A program made the position numbers and the translations under genes. The notes beneath the pieces are model-generated. The model saw only the letters and a list, made by a program, of their open reading frames with translations. It was not told the DNA's origin and ran no database searches. A stretch of DNA of 41,940 nucleotides from a virus, in the IMG/VR virus record IMGVR_UViG_3300019758_000012, positions 1 through 41,940 of that record. The stretch is one strand, 5' to 3'. Positions 5,821-13,565 of this stretch are shown piece by piece. The stretch's first letter is position 1. Every line of letters starts with the position of its first letter.

Positions 5821-7722
5821 ATGTTTTCCTTCTTTAAAAAACAACAACCACAAGAGCAGCCTAAAGAGTCAGAAAGTTTTTTTAATGCTGACATTAAAGG
5901 CGTAACCCAACAATCAAAAACAGAAATATATCAAAATGCTTACGCTTCAAGTGTACAAGTAAAACCTAGTATAAGTAAAAGTGGCATGGATAGTGCTATA
6001 TACAACAACGCTTTCGTGCAAAGATTTGAATATGGTATTAATCCACTAATCTATAAATGGTATGCAAGTAATGCGTTTATTGGTTTTCAAACAATGGGAA
6101 TTATGGCACAACATGGAATGATAAGTAAAGCTTGCTCAATTCCTGCTAAAGACGCTATAAGGAAAGGTTGGCAAGTCACATCACAAGATGGAGAAGACTT
6201 AGACCCTAAGATTACTGATAAAATAGCTGAACTAGATAAGAAGTTTAGAATTAAAGAAAAATTAGTTAATCAATCTTATTTCACTAAAGTATATGGAATT
6301 AGAATAGCTGTATTTGATATTGAGCATGAGAACCCAGAAGAGTTCTATAAAAACCCTTTTAACATTGACGGTGTGAAGAAAAACAGCTACAAAGGGATTA
6401 AACAAATTGATCCATATTGGATTACTCCCGATTTAACAGGTGCTAACTTATCAGACCCAACTAGCTTAGACTTTTATGAGCCTACTTATTGGATTAGTAA
6501 TGGTAGAAAGTATCATAAATCACATTTAATCATCACAAGAGGGGAGGAGGTAGCCGACATACTTAAACCTTCTTATCAATACGCAGGATTATCTCTTACA
6601 CAAAAAGTATATCAAAGACTTTACGCAGCAGAAAGAATAGCGGACGAAGTTCCAAACCTAGCATTAAGCAAAAGATTAAATATCTTTAAAATGTCAGGCA
6701 TGAGTAAGATTATGTCAAATTTTACTAAGTTTAAAGAGAGAATGAATGATTGGTTAGCATACAGAGATAACTACGGTATCAAATTTGCAGATAAAGAAGA
6801 TGAAATATCACAGATAGACACATCATTAGCAGACTTAGACGTAAACATTATGACTCAATTTCAGTTATTCTGTGCCTTAGTTAATATACCATCTTATAAA
6901 ATGCTTAATGCTCCAATGAAAGGTTTTTCAAGTGGAGAAACAGAAGAAAGCTCATATCACGAAGAATTAGAAAACATTCAAGATTACACACTTACGCCTT
7001 TATTGGATAGACATTATGAAATATTAATTAAATCAGAGGGTATCGAAAAATTTAACCCGACTATCATTTGGAATGAATTAGACAGCGTAACAGAAAGAGA
7101 AAGAGCAGAGATAAACAACTTTAAGGCAACTGAATTAGCAACATTATCAAATGCAGGGCTAATTTCACAAGAAGACGCGAGCAAAACTTTAATTCAAGAC
7201 CCTACAAGTAGCTTTTATAATATGGAAATGTCAGAGCCTGAGGAATACGACTTAAGCGAATATGATAATACACAAGACGGAATGGACTACATAGAAAAAG
7301 AAAATGACTTATATTATGTGTATAGTGAAAATGGAGAAAAACTAAGCAAAGGCTATAAAAGTAAAATCGAAGCTAAGAAAAGATTAAGAGAGATTGAATA
7401 TTTTGCTAATGATATTTTAGAAGAGATAACAGAAGAGACTCAAGATGCTAAATATCAAGGGAAAGAAGTAGAACTTAATAAACCATTTAGAACACCTAAC
7501 GAGAGTAAAAAGTTTGGTGTATATGTTCAAAACGATAAAGGAAATGTTATCCTTGTGAGATTTGGAGATAGCAATATGGAAATTAAAAGAGACGACAAAG
7601 AGTCAAGAGAAAACTTTAGAGCTAGACACAACTGCGAAGAAAAAACGGATAAGACAAAAGCTGGTTATTGGAGTTGTAAGTTTTGGAGTTCAAAATCTGT
7701 AAGCGAATTATTAAAGGATTAG
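5821..7722 (+). CDS. Portal protein, DUF1073 family, with extra C-terminal module
   Basis: 633 aa. Residues about 50-480 match phage portals of the DUF1073 type (PF06381), which form the ring at the head vertex through which DNA passes. About the last 110 residues are a separate small module (FGVYV.NDKGN, GDSNMEIKRDD, RHNC, YWSCKFW) that I have seen fused to various phage head proteins; its role is unknown to me. Although the family is also named Acb1-like N-terminal, I see no paired H-x-T/S motifs of the anti-CBASS phosphodiesterase, so no such activity is claimed. Own promoter at 5769. Confidence 0.85.
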   Translation: MFSFFKKQQPQEQPKESESFFNADIKGVTQQSKTEIYQNAYASSVQVKPSISKSGMDSAIYNNAFVQRFEYGINPLIYKWYASNAFIGFQTMGIMAQHGMISKACSIPAKDAIRKGWQVTSQDGEDLDPKITDKIAELDKKFRIKEKLVNQSYFTKVYGIRIAVFDIEHENPEEFYKNPFNIDGVKKNSYKGIKQIDPYWITPDLTGANLSDPTSLDFYEPTYWISNGRKYHKSHLIITRGEEVADILKPSYQYAGLSLTQKVYQRLYAAERIADEVPNLALSKRLNIFKMSGMSKIMSNFTKFKERMNDWLAYRDNYGIKFADKEDEISQIDTSLADLDVNIMTQFQLFCALVNIPSYKMLNAPMKGFSSGETEESSYHEELENIQDYTLTPLLDRHYEILIKSEGIEKFNPTIIWNELDSVTERERAEINNFKATELATLSNAGLISQEDASKTLIQDPTSSFYNMEMSEPEEYDLSEYDNTQDGMDYIEKENDLYYVYSENGEKLSKGYKSKIEAKKRLREIEYFANDILEEITEETQDAKYQGKEVELNKPFRTPNESKKFGVYVQNDKGNVILVRFGDSNMEIKRDDKESRENFRARHNCEEKTDKTKAGYWSCKFWSSKSVSELLKD

Positions 7723-7723
7723 C

Positions 7724-7993
7724 ATGAAAATTAAAGAAACGACATTATTTAGTAATGACAAGTATAAAGTTATATTTAGACAAGCAGATGATAAAGAAGC
7801 TTTAGACATAGGATACAAGCCACATACAATTTTATTAATCCAAGAAGGAGAAAATAAAGTTTGGTTTAATATTAAGTATAATGACAATGATTTTACTATT
7901 GAAAAAGCAGATTGGTTAAAATGGTATCTTCCTAAGTATTTAATAGACGAGTTAAAAGATAGTATTGAGATTTATCATGGGGCTTTAGAGTAG
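7724..7993 (+). CDS. Hypothetical protein, 89 aa, downstream of portal
   Basis: Starts right after the portal stop (ATTAGCATG) and ends inside the hairpin at 7986-8009. Soluble, with Trp/Tyr-rich C-terminal half and alternating strands. No family recognised. Its place between portal and gpF-like protein suggests a late gene, although a passenger is also possible. Confidence 0.6.
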   Translation: MKIKETTLFSNDKYKVIFRQADDKEALDIGYKPHTILLIQEGENKVWFNIKYNDNDFTIEKADWLKWYLPKYLIDELKDSIEIYHGALE

Positions 7994-8009
7994 AAATTAA
8001 TCTACTCTA
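7986..8009. terminator. Bidirectional terminator, GAGTAGA type
   Basis: Nine-base-pair stem with GAGTAGA (7988-7994) and TCTACTC (8001-8007), loop AATTAA. One of four near-identical copies at convergent gene ends. Confidence 0.7.
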
Positions 8010-8016
8010 CCATTTC

Positions 8017-8478
8017 CTAACCTTGAAAACTAAATTGTAGATATTTATTATCAGGAAGTGGAATATAAACCTCTCCATAATAATCATCACCACAACATCC
8101 ACAACTCTGATCTATATAAATATGTTTTATAAAACTATAATTTTCAGTTTGCTTATCCCCACGTGGTAAATCAACAATTTCAAAATCATAACCACCTTCA
8201 CAGTCCGTAATGCAATCTTTTATATCTTTAACAAATTCTTCGCATACCATACCCGCTAACTCACTAAAAATTTCTTTTACATTTTTAGATTGTCTTTCCG
8301 CTTCTTCTATATAATAATCATTCATAGCACACATTGCATCATTAAATTGTTTTTGTTCACATAATTTACAAGTTTTAGTTTCATAAAAAGTATTATCTTT
8401 ATCAAAAAGATTTATATGTCTTACTTTTTTGCAACAATCACATTTTTTAAATAATTTAAAATTTGTTTTATTTTCCAT
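8017..8478 (-). CDS. Cys-rich hypothetical protein, 153 aa (inverted cassette)
   Basis: The N-terminus carries a zinc-ribbon pattern (CDCC about residues 13-16 and CKLC about 37-40) spaced as in HNH-associated ribbons. The middle is an acidic helix, and a CGCCGDD motif lies near the C-terminus, so two metal sites are possible. The gene lies between portal and gpF-like gene in the opposite direction, with its own boxed promoter and a TAAGTAAAAAGGA leader. I infer an early accessory gene. Function unknown. Confidence 0.65.
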   Translation of the reverse strand: MENKTNFKLFKKCDCCKKVRHINLFDKDNTFYETKTCKLCEQKQFNDAMCAMNDYYIEEAERQSKNVKEIFSELAGMVCEEFVKDIKDCITDCEGGYDFEIVDLPRGDKQTENYSFIKHIYIDQSCGCCGDDYYGEVYIPLPDNKYLQFSFQG

Positions 8479-8497
8479 TTCTAATCCTTTTTACTTA

Positions 8498-8526
8498 ATT
8501 ATATCTCAACCCTTAACAACAATCAA
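8498..8526 (-). promoter_or_regulatory. Boxed promoter of 8017-8478 gene
   Basis: Minus strand: TTGATT (8521-8526), 17 bp, TATAAT (8498-8503). Confidence 0.8.
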
Positions 8527-8541
8527 TAAAAATGATATAAT
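8513..8541 (+). promoter_or_regulatory. Late promoter before gpF-like gene
   Basis: TTAACA (8513-8518), 17 bp, TATAAT (8536-8541). It is interleaved with the divergent minus promoter: each -35 lies in the other's spacer. Confidence 0.75.
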
Positions 8542-8563
8542 ATAAAAATAAAATTAACTAACT

Positions 8564-8578
8564 GCTACAAAAGGTAAC
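8564..8578 (-). promoter_or_regulatory. GTAAC box of cassette 8017
   Basis: Plus strand GCTACAAAAGGTAAC; centre 8571 is 45 bp from the outer edge of the minus -35 (8526). It begins 28 bp after the start of the forward -10 and contains the AAGG ribosome-binding site of the 8581 gene. Confidence 0.75.
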
Positions 8579-8580
8579 TA

Positions 8581-9393
8581 ATGGCTAAATTTAAACCAAC
8601 AATGATAGAGGGTAAGCCTCTTAAGCCTAATATAAGAATAGAACAATCATATAAAAAAAAGATTGAATCCCTTACAAATGCTATGACTAAAGAAGTTGAA
8701 AGAGAACTTAAAAAGTTATTTAAAAAAGAAAGCCCTGCATTTTTTGCAGAGGACGCCAGTATCACATCACAAAGTAGAATATTGTTATCAAAGTTGTTTA
8801 AAAAGTATTCTAGGATATTTGATATAGAAGGGAAGAAGATAACCAACAAAATGGTTAGTCAAGCCAATAGACACAGCAAAGCAAGTGTTAAAGCTAGTTT
8901 AGAGTCTATGAAGCAAGGATTAACAATCAATGTCAAAGACTTATCAGCAGAAACAAAAGAAATGATTAAAGCTAGTGCTAATCAATCAGCTAGTTATATT
9001 AAGTCGATACAATCTCAATATTTAGATAAAGTAGAGGGCTATGTGTATAGAAGTATTACGGACGGAAACGGACTTCAAGATTTAGTACCTAATTTGCAGA
9101 AGTTATCAGGGCAAACGTTAAGGCGTAGTAGAATGATAGCACAAGACCAATATCGAAAAACATCAGCTAGTTTGGATAAGGCTAGAATGAAACAAAATGG
9201 TATTAGTAAGGCTGTGTGGAGACATGCGAGTGGTGGTATGCTTGACCCCAGAAAATCACATCAACAAATGGACGGGAAAGTTTTTAACTTAGATGAGGGA
9301 TTATATGACCCAGAAGTTGGGAGAAAAATACAACCCTCAGAATTGGTGAACTGTAAGTGTTACTATTACCCTATACTAGAGTTTGACGAGTAG
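8581..9393 (+). CDS. Head morphogenesis protein, Mu gpF / SPP1 gp7-like
   Basis: 270 aa, usual length. A long helical N-terminal region is followed by the minor head domain with the conserved end WRH.......R.SH..MDGKVF, a Pro-Ser-Glu turn, and NCKCYYYP with paired Cys. Such proteins occur in few copies in the head and are needed for head assembly or DNA ejection. Position after the portal is as expected. Initiation at 8581 uses the AAGG within the upstream box. Confidence 0.9.
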   Translation: MAKFKPTMIEGKPLKPNIRIEQSYKKKIESLTNAMTKEVERELKKLFKKESPAFFAEDASITSQSRILLSKLFKKYSRIFDIEGKKITNKMVSQANRHSKASVKASLESMKQGLTINVKDLSAETKEMIKASANQSASYIKSIQSQYLDKVEGYVYRSITDGNGLQDLVPNLQKLSGQTLRRSRMIAQDQYRKTSASLDKARMKQNGISKAVWRHASGGMLDPRKSHQQMDGKVFNLDEGLYDPEVGRKIQPSELVNCKCYYYPILEFDE

Positions 9394-9407
9394 AATTTAA
9401 TCTACTC
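9388..9407. terminator. Bidirectional terminator, GAGTAGA type
   Basis: GAGTAGA (9388-9394) pairs with TCTACTC (9401-9407), loop ATTTAA. Stop codons of both convergent genes lie in the stem. Confidence 0.7.
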
Positions 9408-9734
9408 TTTATTTCTCATAATAGACTCATGTAAGACATGAGGTGGCTTTCCATTTTCTTTTAAAGCGTTGTTCCAACCATTACAATATCCATTGTATGT
9501 AATCATATCCAATTCATAATCTGTTTTAAGATTTACTTCTGATAACTTCTTCCAGTTTTTACCATCTAATGATATTTCTAATGTTGATGGGTCGATTGGG
9601 TGGGCTTTGTCATAATTAACAATGCTAGGTATGCCATCATCAATGGTATAATAACATGGGCTAAAGTACCCTTCAAAATACCCATCACTATAAATCATTT
9701 TAGCTCTACAAATAGGTATATTTAAATCAATCAT
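9402..9734 (-). CDS. Hypothetical protein, 110 aa (inverted cassette)
   Basis: Soluble, aromatic-rich (many Tyr, Trp), with strands in the first half and an ISLDGKNWKKLSEV segment, then NGYCNGWNNAL. No family recognised. Transcribed against the head genes from its own boxed promoter with an AAATAAAAAAAGGA leader. Confidence 0.65.
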   Translation of the reverse strand: MIDLNIPICRAKMIYSDGYFEGYFSPCYYTIDDGIPSIVNYDKAHPIDPSTLEISLDGKNWKKLSEVNLKTDYELDMITYNGYCNGWNNALKENGKPPHVLHESIMRNKE

Positions 9735-9753
9735 TATTTATCCTTTTTTATTT

Positions 9754-9782
9754 ATTCTATAATCATATACAATCAATGTCAA
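9754..9782 (-). promoter_or_regulatory. Boxed promoter of 9402-9734 gene
   Basis: Minus strand: TTGACA (9777-9782, perfect consensus), 17 bp, TAGAAT (9754-9759). Confidence 0.8.
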
Positions 9783-9819
9783 TGAAATTTACTATTATTT
9801 GTGATATTTATTTAATAAT

Positions 9820-9834
9820 GTTACAAGTAGTTAC
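9820..9834 (-). promoter_or_regulatory. GTAAC box of cassette 9402
   Basis: Plus strand GTTACAAGTAGTTAC (minus GTAACTACTTGTAAC); centre 9827 is 45 bp from the outer edge of the minus -35 at 9782. Confidence 0.75.
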
Positions 9835-9904
9835 AAAAAGAGGGGAAAGGAAAACCCCTCTTAGAAGATTAGAAAAGAAAATGAAAGAGTATCCCCTAAG
9901 GGAC
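9834..9904 (-). ncRNA. Candidate small RNA, about 70 nt
   Basis: Minus strand. A strong promoter (9911-9939) is followed by about 70 nt ending in an intrinsic terminator: stem AAGAGGGG/CCCCTCTT (9839-9846 with 9855-9862, 8 bp) followed by a T run. The 5' end has a small CCC/GGG hairpin, and the middle is an unpaired pyrimidine stretch complementary to AAGAAAATG-type translation starts. There is no reading frame of note. Base-pairing target and function are inference. Confidence 0.6.
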
Positions 9905-9910
9905 AAAAAT

Positions 9911-9939
9911 ATTATACTTAAACATTAATTAAAATGCAA
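9911..9939 (-). promoter_or_regulatory. Promoter of candidate sRNA
   Basis: Minus strand: TTGCAT (9934-9939), 17 bp, TATAAT (9911-9916). A half-conserved box (GTAAC at 9976-9980) lies at about the standard distance upstream. Confidence 0.65.
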
Positions 9940-9965
9940 CAAAAATATATAAAATTGCAAATACC

Positions 9966-9995
9966 TTTACTTTTAGTAACACTTTTAGCTATAAT
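9966..9995 (+). promoter_or_regulatory. Late promoter before protease/scaffold gene
   Basis: TTTACT (9966-9971), 18 bp, TATAAT (9990-9995). Start codon at 10026 after ACAAAGGTTTTTA. Confidence 0.65.
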
Positions 9996-10025
9996 TGCTA
10001 TGTAAAAATTTTACAAAGGTTTTTA

Positions 10026-11144
10026 ATGCTAAATGTACTTGCAGATGATAACGGTTTCATTCCTGTTGAAGATAGACCTATAAGTAAAGTAGGAGTATTT
10101 CCTTACTTAGGTAGTTCAATTGGAGCTAGTGAGCCTAATCGTATATATATGGTTTATAGACCAGCTTCGGAACTTTCAAACAAAGAGACAATCAATTCTT
10201 TTAAACTTGTACCATTAATAGATGAACACGAAATGTTAGGAACTGACGCAACACCTGCTGAAAAGAAAGGTGTTCAAGGAACAACAGGAGAGAATATCTA
10301 TTTTAAAGATGGTGTACTTTATGGAAACATGAAAGTATATAGTGAAAGAATGAAAAATCTTATCGAGGGAGGAAAGAAGGAATTATCTTTAGGCTATAAA
10401 TGTAAGTATGTTTTTGAGAGTGGTAACTTTGAGGGTAAACAGTATGACGCAATTCAAACTAACCTTAGAGGAAATCATATCGCACTTGTAGAAGAGGGGC
10501 GAATGGGTAAAGAGGTGTCTGTTGTTGATGGTGCATTGAAAACCGTTGTAACAATGGATAGAAACGATATTAAACTTAAGGAGCAAGAAGTGGCTATTAC
10601 AAAAGAAGAAATGCAAGCTGTTCTAGATGAAGCTTTAAAGCCTATTGAAGATAGAGTTAATGCTTTAGATGAAGCAGTAAAGAAAAAAGCAGAAGATGTA
10701 GAAATCGAAATCAAAAAAGAAGAAGAAAAAAAAGATGAAGGTCAAGACGCAAAATCATACGATGAAATGAAAAAAGAATATGACGCTATGTGCAAAGACA
10801 TGGAAGAAATGAAAAAACAAATGGACGAAATGAAAAAAGATTCAAAAGGTCAAGATGAATCTATCAAAAAAACTGTTATGCAAGAATTAGCACAAAGAGA
10901 TAGACTAGCTTTAAAATTGACTCCATTAGTTGGAAGTTTCGACCATTTAGACATGGACTTAAACGGAGTAGTATCTTATGGAGTAGACAAATTAAAACTT
11001 GATGTTGTTGAAGGTCAAGAGTTAGCGACATTAAACGGATATTTAGCTGCTGCAAAAGTAGATACTAAATCGCAAGGTATGGACTCTAAAAAAGAGTTTA
11101 AAACAAATAAAATTTCTACATCATTAGATGTATTCAATTCGTAA
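10026..11144 (+). CDS. Prohead protease (DUF2213) fused to scaffold
   Basis: 372 aa. Residues 1-170 form a DUF2213-type maturation protease with the likely catalytic Ser121 in KELSLGY and His151 in RGNHIALVEEGR. Residues about 185-300 are Lys/Glu-rich coiled coil typical of scaffolds, and the last about 70 residues probably bind capsid protein. In other phages such proteins guide shell assembly and then cleave themselves and other head proteins. An in-frame GTG at 10590 with a perfect AAGGAG six bases ahead could produce a scaffold-only form of 184 aa. Head of the capsid operon. Confidence 0.85.
   Translation: MLNVLADDNGFIPVEDRPISKVGVFPYLGSSIGASEPNRIYMVYRPASELSNKETINSFKLVPLIDEHEMLGTDATPAEKKGVQGTTGENIYFKDGVLYGNMKVYSERMKNLIEGGKKELSLGYKCKYVFESGNFEGKQYDAIQTNLRGNHIALVEEGRMGKEVSVVDGALKTVVTMDRNDIKLKEQEVAITKEEMQAVLDEALKPIEDRVNALDEAVKKKAEDVEIEIKKEEEKKDEGQDAKSYDEMKKEYDAMCKDMEEMKKQMDEMKKDSKGQDESIKKTVMQELAQRDRLALKLTPLVGSFDHLDMDLNGVVSYGVDKLKLDVVEGQELATLNGYLAAAKVDTKSQGMDSKKEFKTNKISTSLDVFNS
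10590..11144 (+). CDS. Nested scaffold protein, internal in-frame start (predicted)
   Basis: AAGGAG at 10578-10583, spacer CAAGAA, GTG at 10590, in the frame of the 372-aa protein at residue 189, just where the protease domain ends and the coiled coil begins. The product would be a 184-aa free scaffold as in lambda C/Nu3. AAGGAG inside a coding region could also be chance, but the spacing and domain boundary argue against that. Confidence 0.55.
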   Translation: MAITKEEMQAVLDEALKPIEDRVNALDEAVKKKAEDVEIEIKKEEEKKDEGQDAKSYDEMKKEYDAMCKDMEEMKKQMDEMKKDSKGQDESIKKTVMQELAQRDRLALKLTPLVGSFDHLDMDLNGVVSYGVDKLKLDVVEGQELATLNGYLAAAKVDTKSQGMDSKKEFKTNKISTSLDVFNS

Positions 11145-11154
11145 GGAGTAATAA

Positions 11155-11613
11155 ATGGCTTTACAATCAGAAGTAAAAACAAAATTAGCAGATGGTGTTG
11201 TTGGAGAATTATACGATGATTCTTTAAGTATCATTGATTCATATGTGCTTGACAATAGTGGTGTTGGTACTGTTGGTGGTGCTGTAACGACGACAGACGG
11301 AGAAACAGTTGCTATGGGTGGTACAGATACTTTTGCAGGTATCTTAGGTTTACCAAAACAATATCCAAACTACAATATTTCTTTAGGTGCTACAAATGAT
11401 GTTGCAGATGGTACGCAAGTATCAGTTATCAAAGAGGGTAGAGTATTTGTTGATTTAGGCGGTGTAGCTGCTTATGACGCTGATGTTTATTTCGTAAATG
11501 CTACAGGTGCATTAGGTGCGGGAACTGCTGGGGCAGGACAAACGCAAATTTCAAACTGTAAAGTAATCGTTCCAGCAGAAGCTAACGGTTTAGCAGTAAT
11601 TGAATTAAGATAA
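11155..11613 (+). CDS. Structural cement protein, Gp24-like
   Basis: 152 aa, Gly/Ala/Val-rich and predicted all-beta, with the layout of phage cement proteins found beside DUF2184 capsids (SYVLDNSGVG near the N-terminus, then repeated strands and a final VIELR). Such proteins trimerise on the capsid surface and stiffen it. It lies between the protease/scaffold and the major capsid genes, with TAAGGAGTAATAA as a strong ribosome-binding site. Confidence 0.8.
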   Translation: MALQSEVKTKLADGVVGELYDDSLSIIDSYVLDNSGVGTVGGAVTTTDGETVAMGGTDTFAGILGLPKQYPNYNISLGATNDVADGTQVSVIKEGRVFVDLGGVAAYDADVYFVNATGALGAGTAGAGQTQISNCKVIVPAEANGLAVIELR

Positions 11614-11623
11614 AGGGGAATAG

Positions 11624-12709
11624 ATGTCTTTAGTTAAAGGTAATTTTAAAGCAAGAGATTTAAAACAAATTAATACTTTTGATAGTAACAATCCAGACCA
11701 TATGGCAATGTTACCGTCTTTAGGTATTTCTTACGGTGCAAATGGTGTAGAGTCTTTTGGTATGGACGCACAAGAAAGTTTTATTGCTGGTGGTGTATCA
11801 GCTAATATTTCTAACTTAAGAGAGTTTTTACCGGGAACAGTTAAGCAATTAACAAGAGTCAGAAAAATTGACGAATTGTTAGGAATGGTAACAGTTGGCG
11901 ACTGGTATATGCAAGAAATCACACAAAGAGTTGAAGAACAAACTGCTACTGTTAAGCCTTATGCTGATGGTGTAGATATTCCTTTCACTTCATACAATGC
12001 AGACTATGAGTCAAGAGACATCGTTAGATTTGTAATTGGTATGCAATCAGAAATGCTAGGTGATGGTAGAGCTAGAAAAATGGGTGAAAATCCAGACGAG
12101 ATTAAAAGAAGTGCTGCGGCAACTGCTTTAGAAATCGCTAGAAATGAAGTAGGTTTCTATGGTTATAATACTGGTATTAATAAAACTTATGGTTTCCTTA
12201 ATGACCCTAACTTATCAGCTTATGTAACTTTACCAAATGGTGCAGGTGGTAATCCAGAGTGGAATACAAAAACATTCGTTGAAAGACAAACAGACTTTAC
12301 AAGTGCAGTTTCTTCTTTAAGAAAAACATCGGGTGGAAACTTTGACCCTACGCTACACTCATTCACATGGGCTATTCCATTAGAAAGAGCTGATACTTTA
12401 ACAGAAGTAAATGAATTTGGTATCTCAATTCAAAAATGGATTAACGAAACTTATCCAAAATGTAGAATCATCTACGTACCTGAATTAGACGGTGCAAACG
12501 GTGGTGCAAATGTATTCTATATGTATGCAGACGACCATATGAACGATTCAACAGATGGTGGAGGAGTATTTGACCAATTAGTACCAGAGAAATTTATGTC
12601 TATTGGTAGAGGTCAAGAAGTAGGTGGCTACAAAGAAGGGTTTACAAATGCCTTAGCTGGTGTTCTTATGAAAAGACCTTACTTAGTATATAGAGCAACG
12701 GGAATGTAA
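11624..12709 (+). CDS. Major capsid protein, DUF2184 family
   Basis: 361 aa. An HK97-fold capsid subunit of the DUF2184 type by order and by features such as the N-terminal arm, the RVEEQTATVKPYADG..IPFTSY segment, and a C-terminal RGQEVGGYKEGFTNALAGVLMKRP stretch. The upstream protease suggests that the N-terminal arm may be trimmed. Preceded by AAAGGGGAATAG. Confidence 0.9.
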   Translation: MSLVKGNFKARDLKQINTFDSNNPDHMAMLPSLGISYGANGVESFGMDAQESFIAGGVSANISNLREFLPGTVKQLTRVRKIDELLGMVTVGDWYMQEITQRVEEQTATVKPYADGVDIPFTSYNADYESRDIVRFVIGMQSEMLGDGRARKMGENPDEIKRSAAATALEIARNEVGFYGYNTGINKTYGFLNDPNLSAYVTLPNGAGGNPEWNTKTFVERQTDFTSAVSSLRKTSGGNFDPTLHSFTWAIPLERADTLTEVNEFGISIQKWINETYPKCRIIYVPELDGANGGANVFYMYADDHMNDSTDGGGVFDQLVPEKFMSIGRGQEVGGYKEGFTNALAGVLMKRPYLVYRATGM

Positions 12710-12752
12710 TCCCCTTGCTTTAATAAAAATAAAATAAAAAGGAAAAAGAAAA

Positions 12753-13124
12753 ATGAAATATATTTATTCAACAATGTCGGCAGACAATAAAGTAGCAACT
12801 TACGCAAAAAATGCAGAAGGTAAGCCAGTTGTAACGGGTGCAATTACTATTAATGGTAAAGCAAATGTTATTAACAAGAGAACTTTAATCACTCCTAAAG
12901 GTGCTTTAACTACTTTAGATGATAAAGAGTACGATTTAATTAAAGATGACAATCACTTCAAAAAATGGATTGAAAAAGGGTTTATCAAAGTTGAGTCTAA
13001 AAAAGCCGAAGCAGATGAAGTAGCTTCTAAAGATATGACTAAAAAAGATAAATCGGCACAGAAAAAAGAAGAAGATTACAAAGGCTTAAAAGCCGAAGTA
13101 GTTGAAAAAGATACTAAAAAGTAA
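12753..13124 (+). CDS. Phage head-region protein, 123 aa
   Basis: The N-terminal about 85 residues have the pattern YIYSTMSADNK.....G......I.I.GKANV..K..ITPKG..T.......YDLIKDD..F..WIEKGFIKV, found as a small protein after the capsid gene in related myoviruses; role not established. The C-terminal 40 residues are a charged Lys/Glu tail. Long A-rich leader with AAAAAGGAAAAAGAAAA before the ATG. Confidence 0.7.
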   Translation: MKYIYSTMSADNKVATYAKNAEGKPVVTGAITINGKANVINKRTLITPKGALTTLDDKEYDLIKDDNHFKKWIEKGFIKVESKKAEADEVASKDMTKKDKSAQKKEEDYKGLKAEVVEKDTKK

Positions 13125-13133
13125 GGTTGAAGT

Positions 13134-13565
13134 ATGGCAAGTGTGACATTAGATATAACAGAGTTTAGAGAAATTTATCCTGCATTTAGCGACAATACAA
13201 AATATCCTGATAGTGTAATTACTATTGCTTTTAATAAAGCTACGATATTTTTTAAAAATGAAACTAATTGCGTATTAGATGAAGGGCAACTTAAAACTAT
13301 TGAATATCTAATGACTGCACACTTGTTGCAAATTCAAACTAATACTAATAGTGGAAATACTGCGGGAGTAATTACTTCTGCAAGTATTGATAAAATTTCT
13401 GTAACTATTGCAGATCCTAGCAGCAAAGATGATTTTGATTACTTTTTAAATCAAACTATTTATGGTCAAGAACTTTTAGCTTTATTATCTCTTTTGGTTG
13501 TTGGTGGTTTCTATATCGGTGGAAGTCCTGAGACTATGGCTATTAAAAGACAAGGTAACTTTTAA
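13134..13565 (+). CDS. Head-tail connector, DUF4054-like
   Basis: 143 aa. The N-terminus FREIYPAFSDNTKYPDSVITIAFN and the C-terminal hydrophobic GLU/LEU helix followed by FYIGGSPE are characteristic of DUF4054 proteins, the adaptor stacked under the portal in DUF3383 myoviruses. The stop overlaps the start of the next gene (TAATG). Confidence 0.8.
   Translation: MASVTLDITEFREIYPAFSDNTKYPDSVITIAFNKATIFFKNETNCVLDEGQLKTIEYLMTAHLLQIQTNTNSGNTAGVITSASIDKISVTIADPSSKDDFDYFLNQTIYGQELLALLSLLVVGGFYIGGSPETMAIKRQGNF

Noticed and set aside
7261-7722. Anti-CBASS (Acb1) activity of the portal fusion
   Set aside because: The family name suggests it, but the paired H-x-T/S motifs of the phosphodiesterase are not present.
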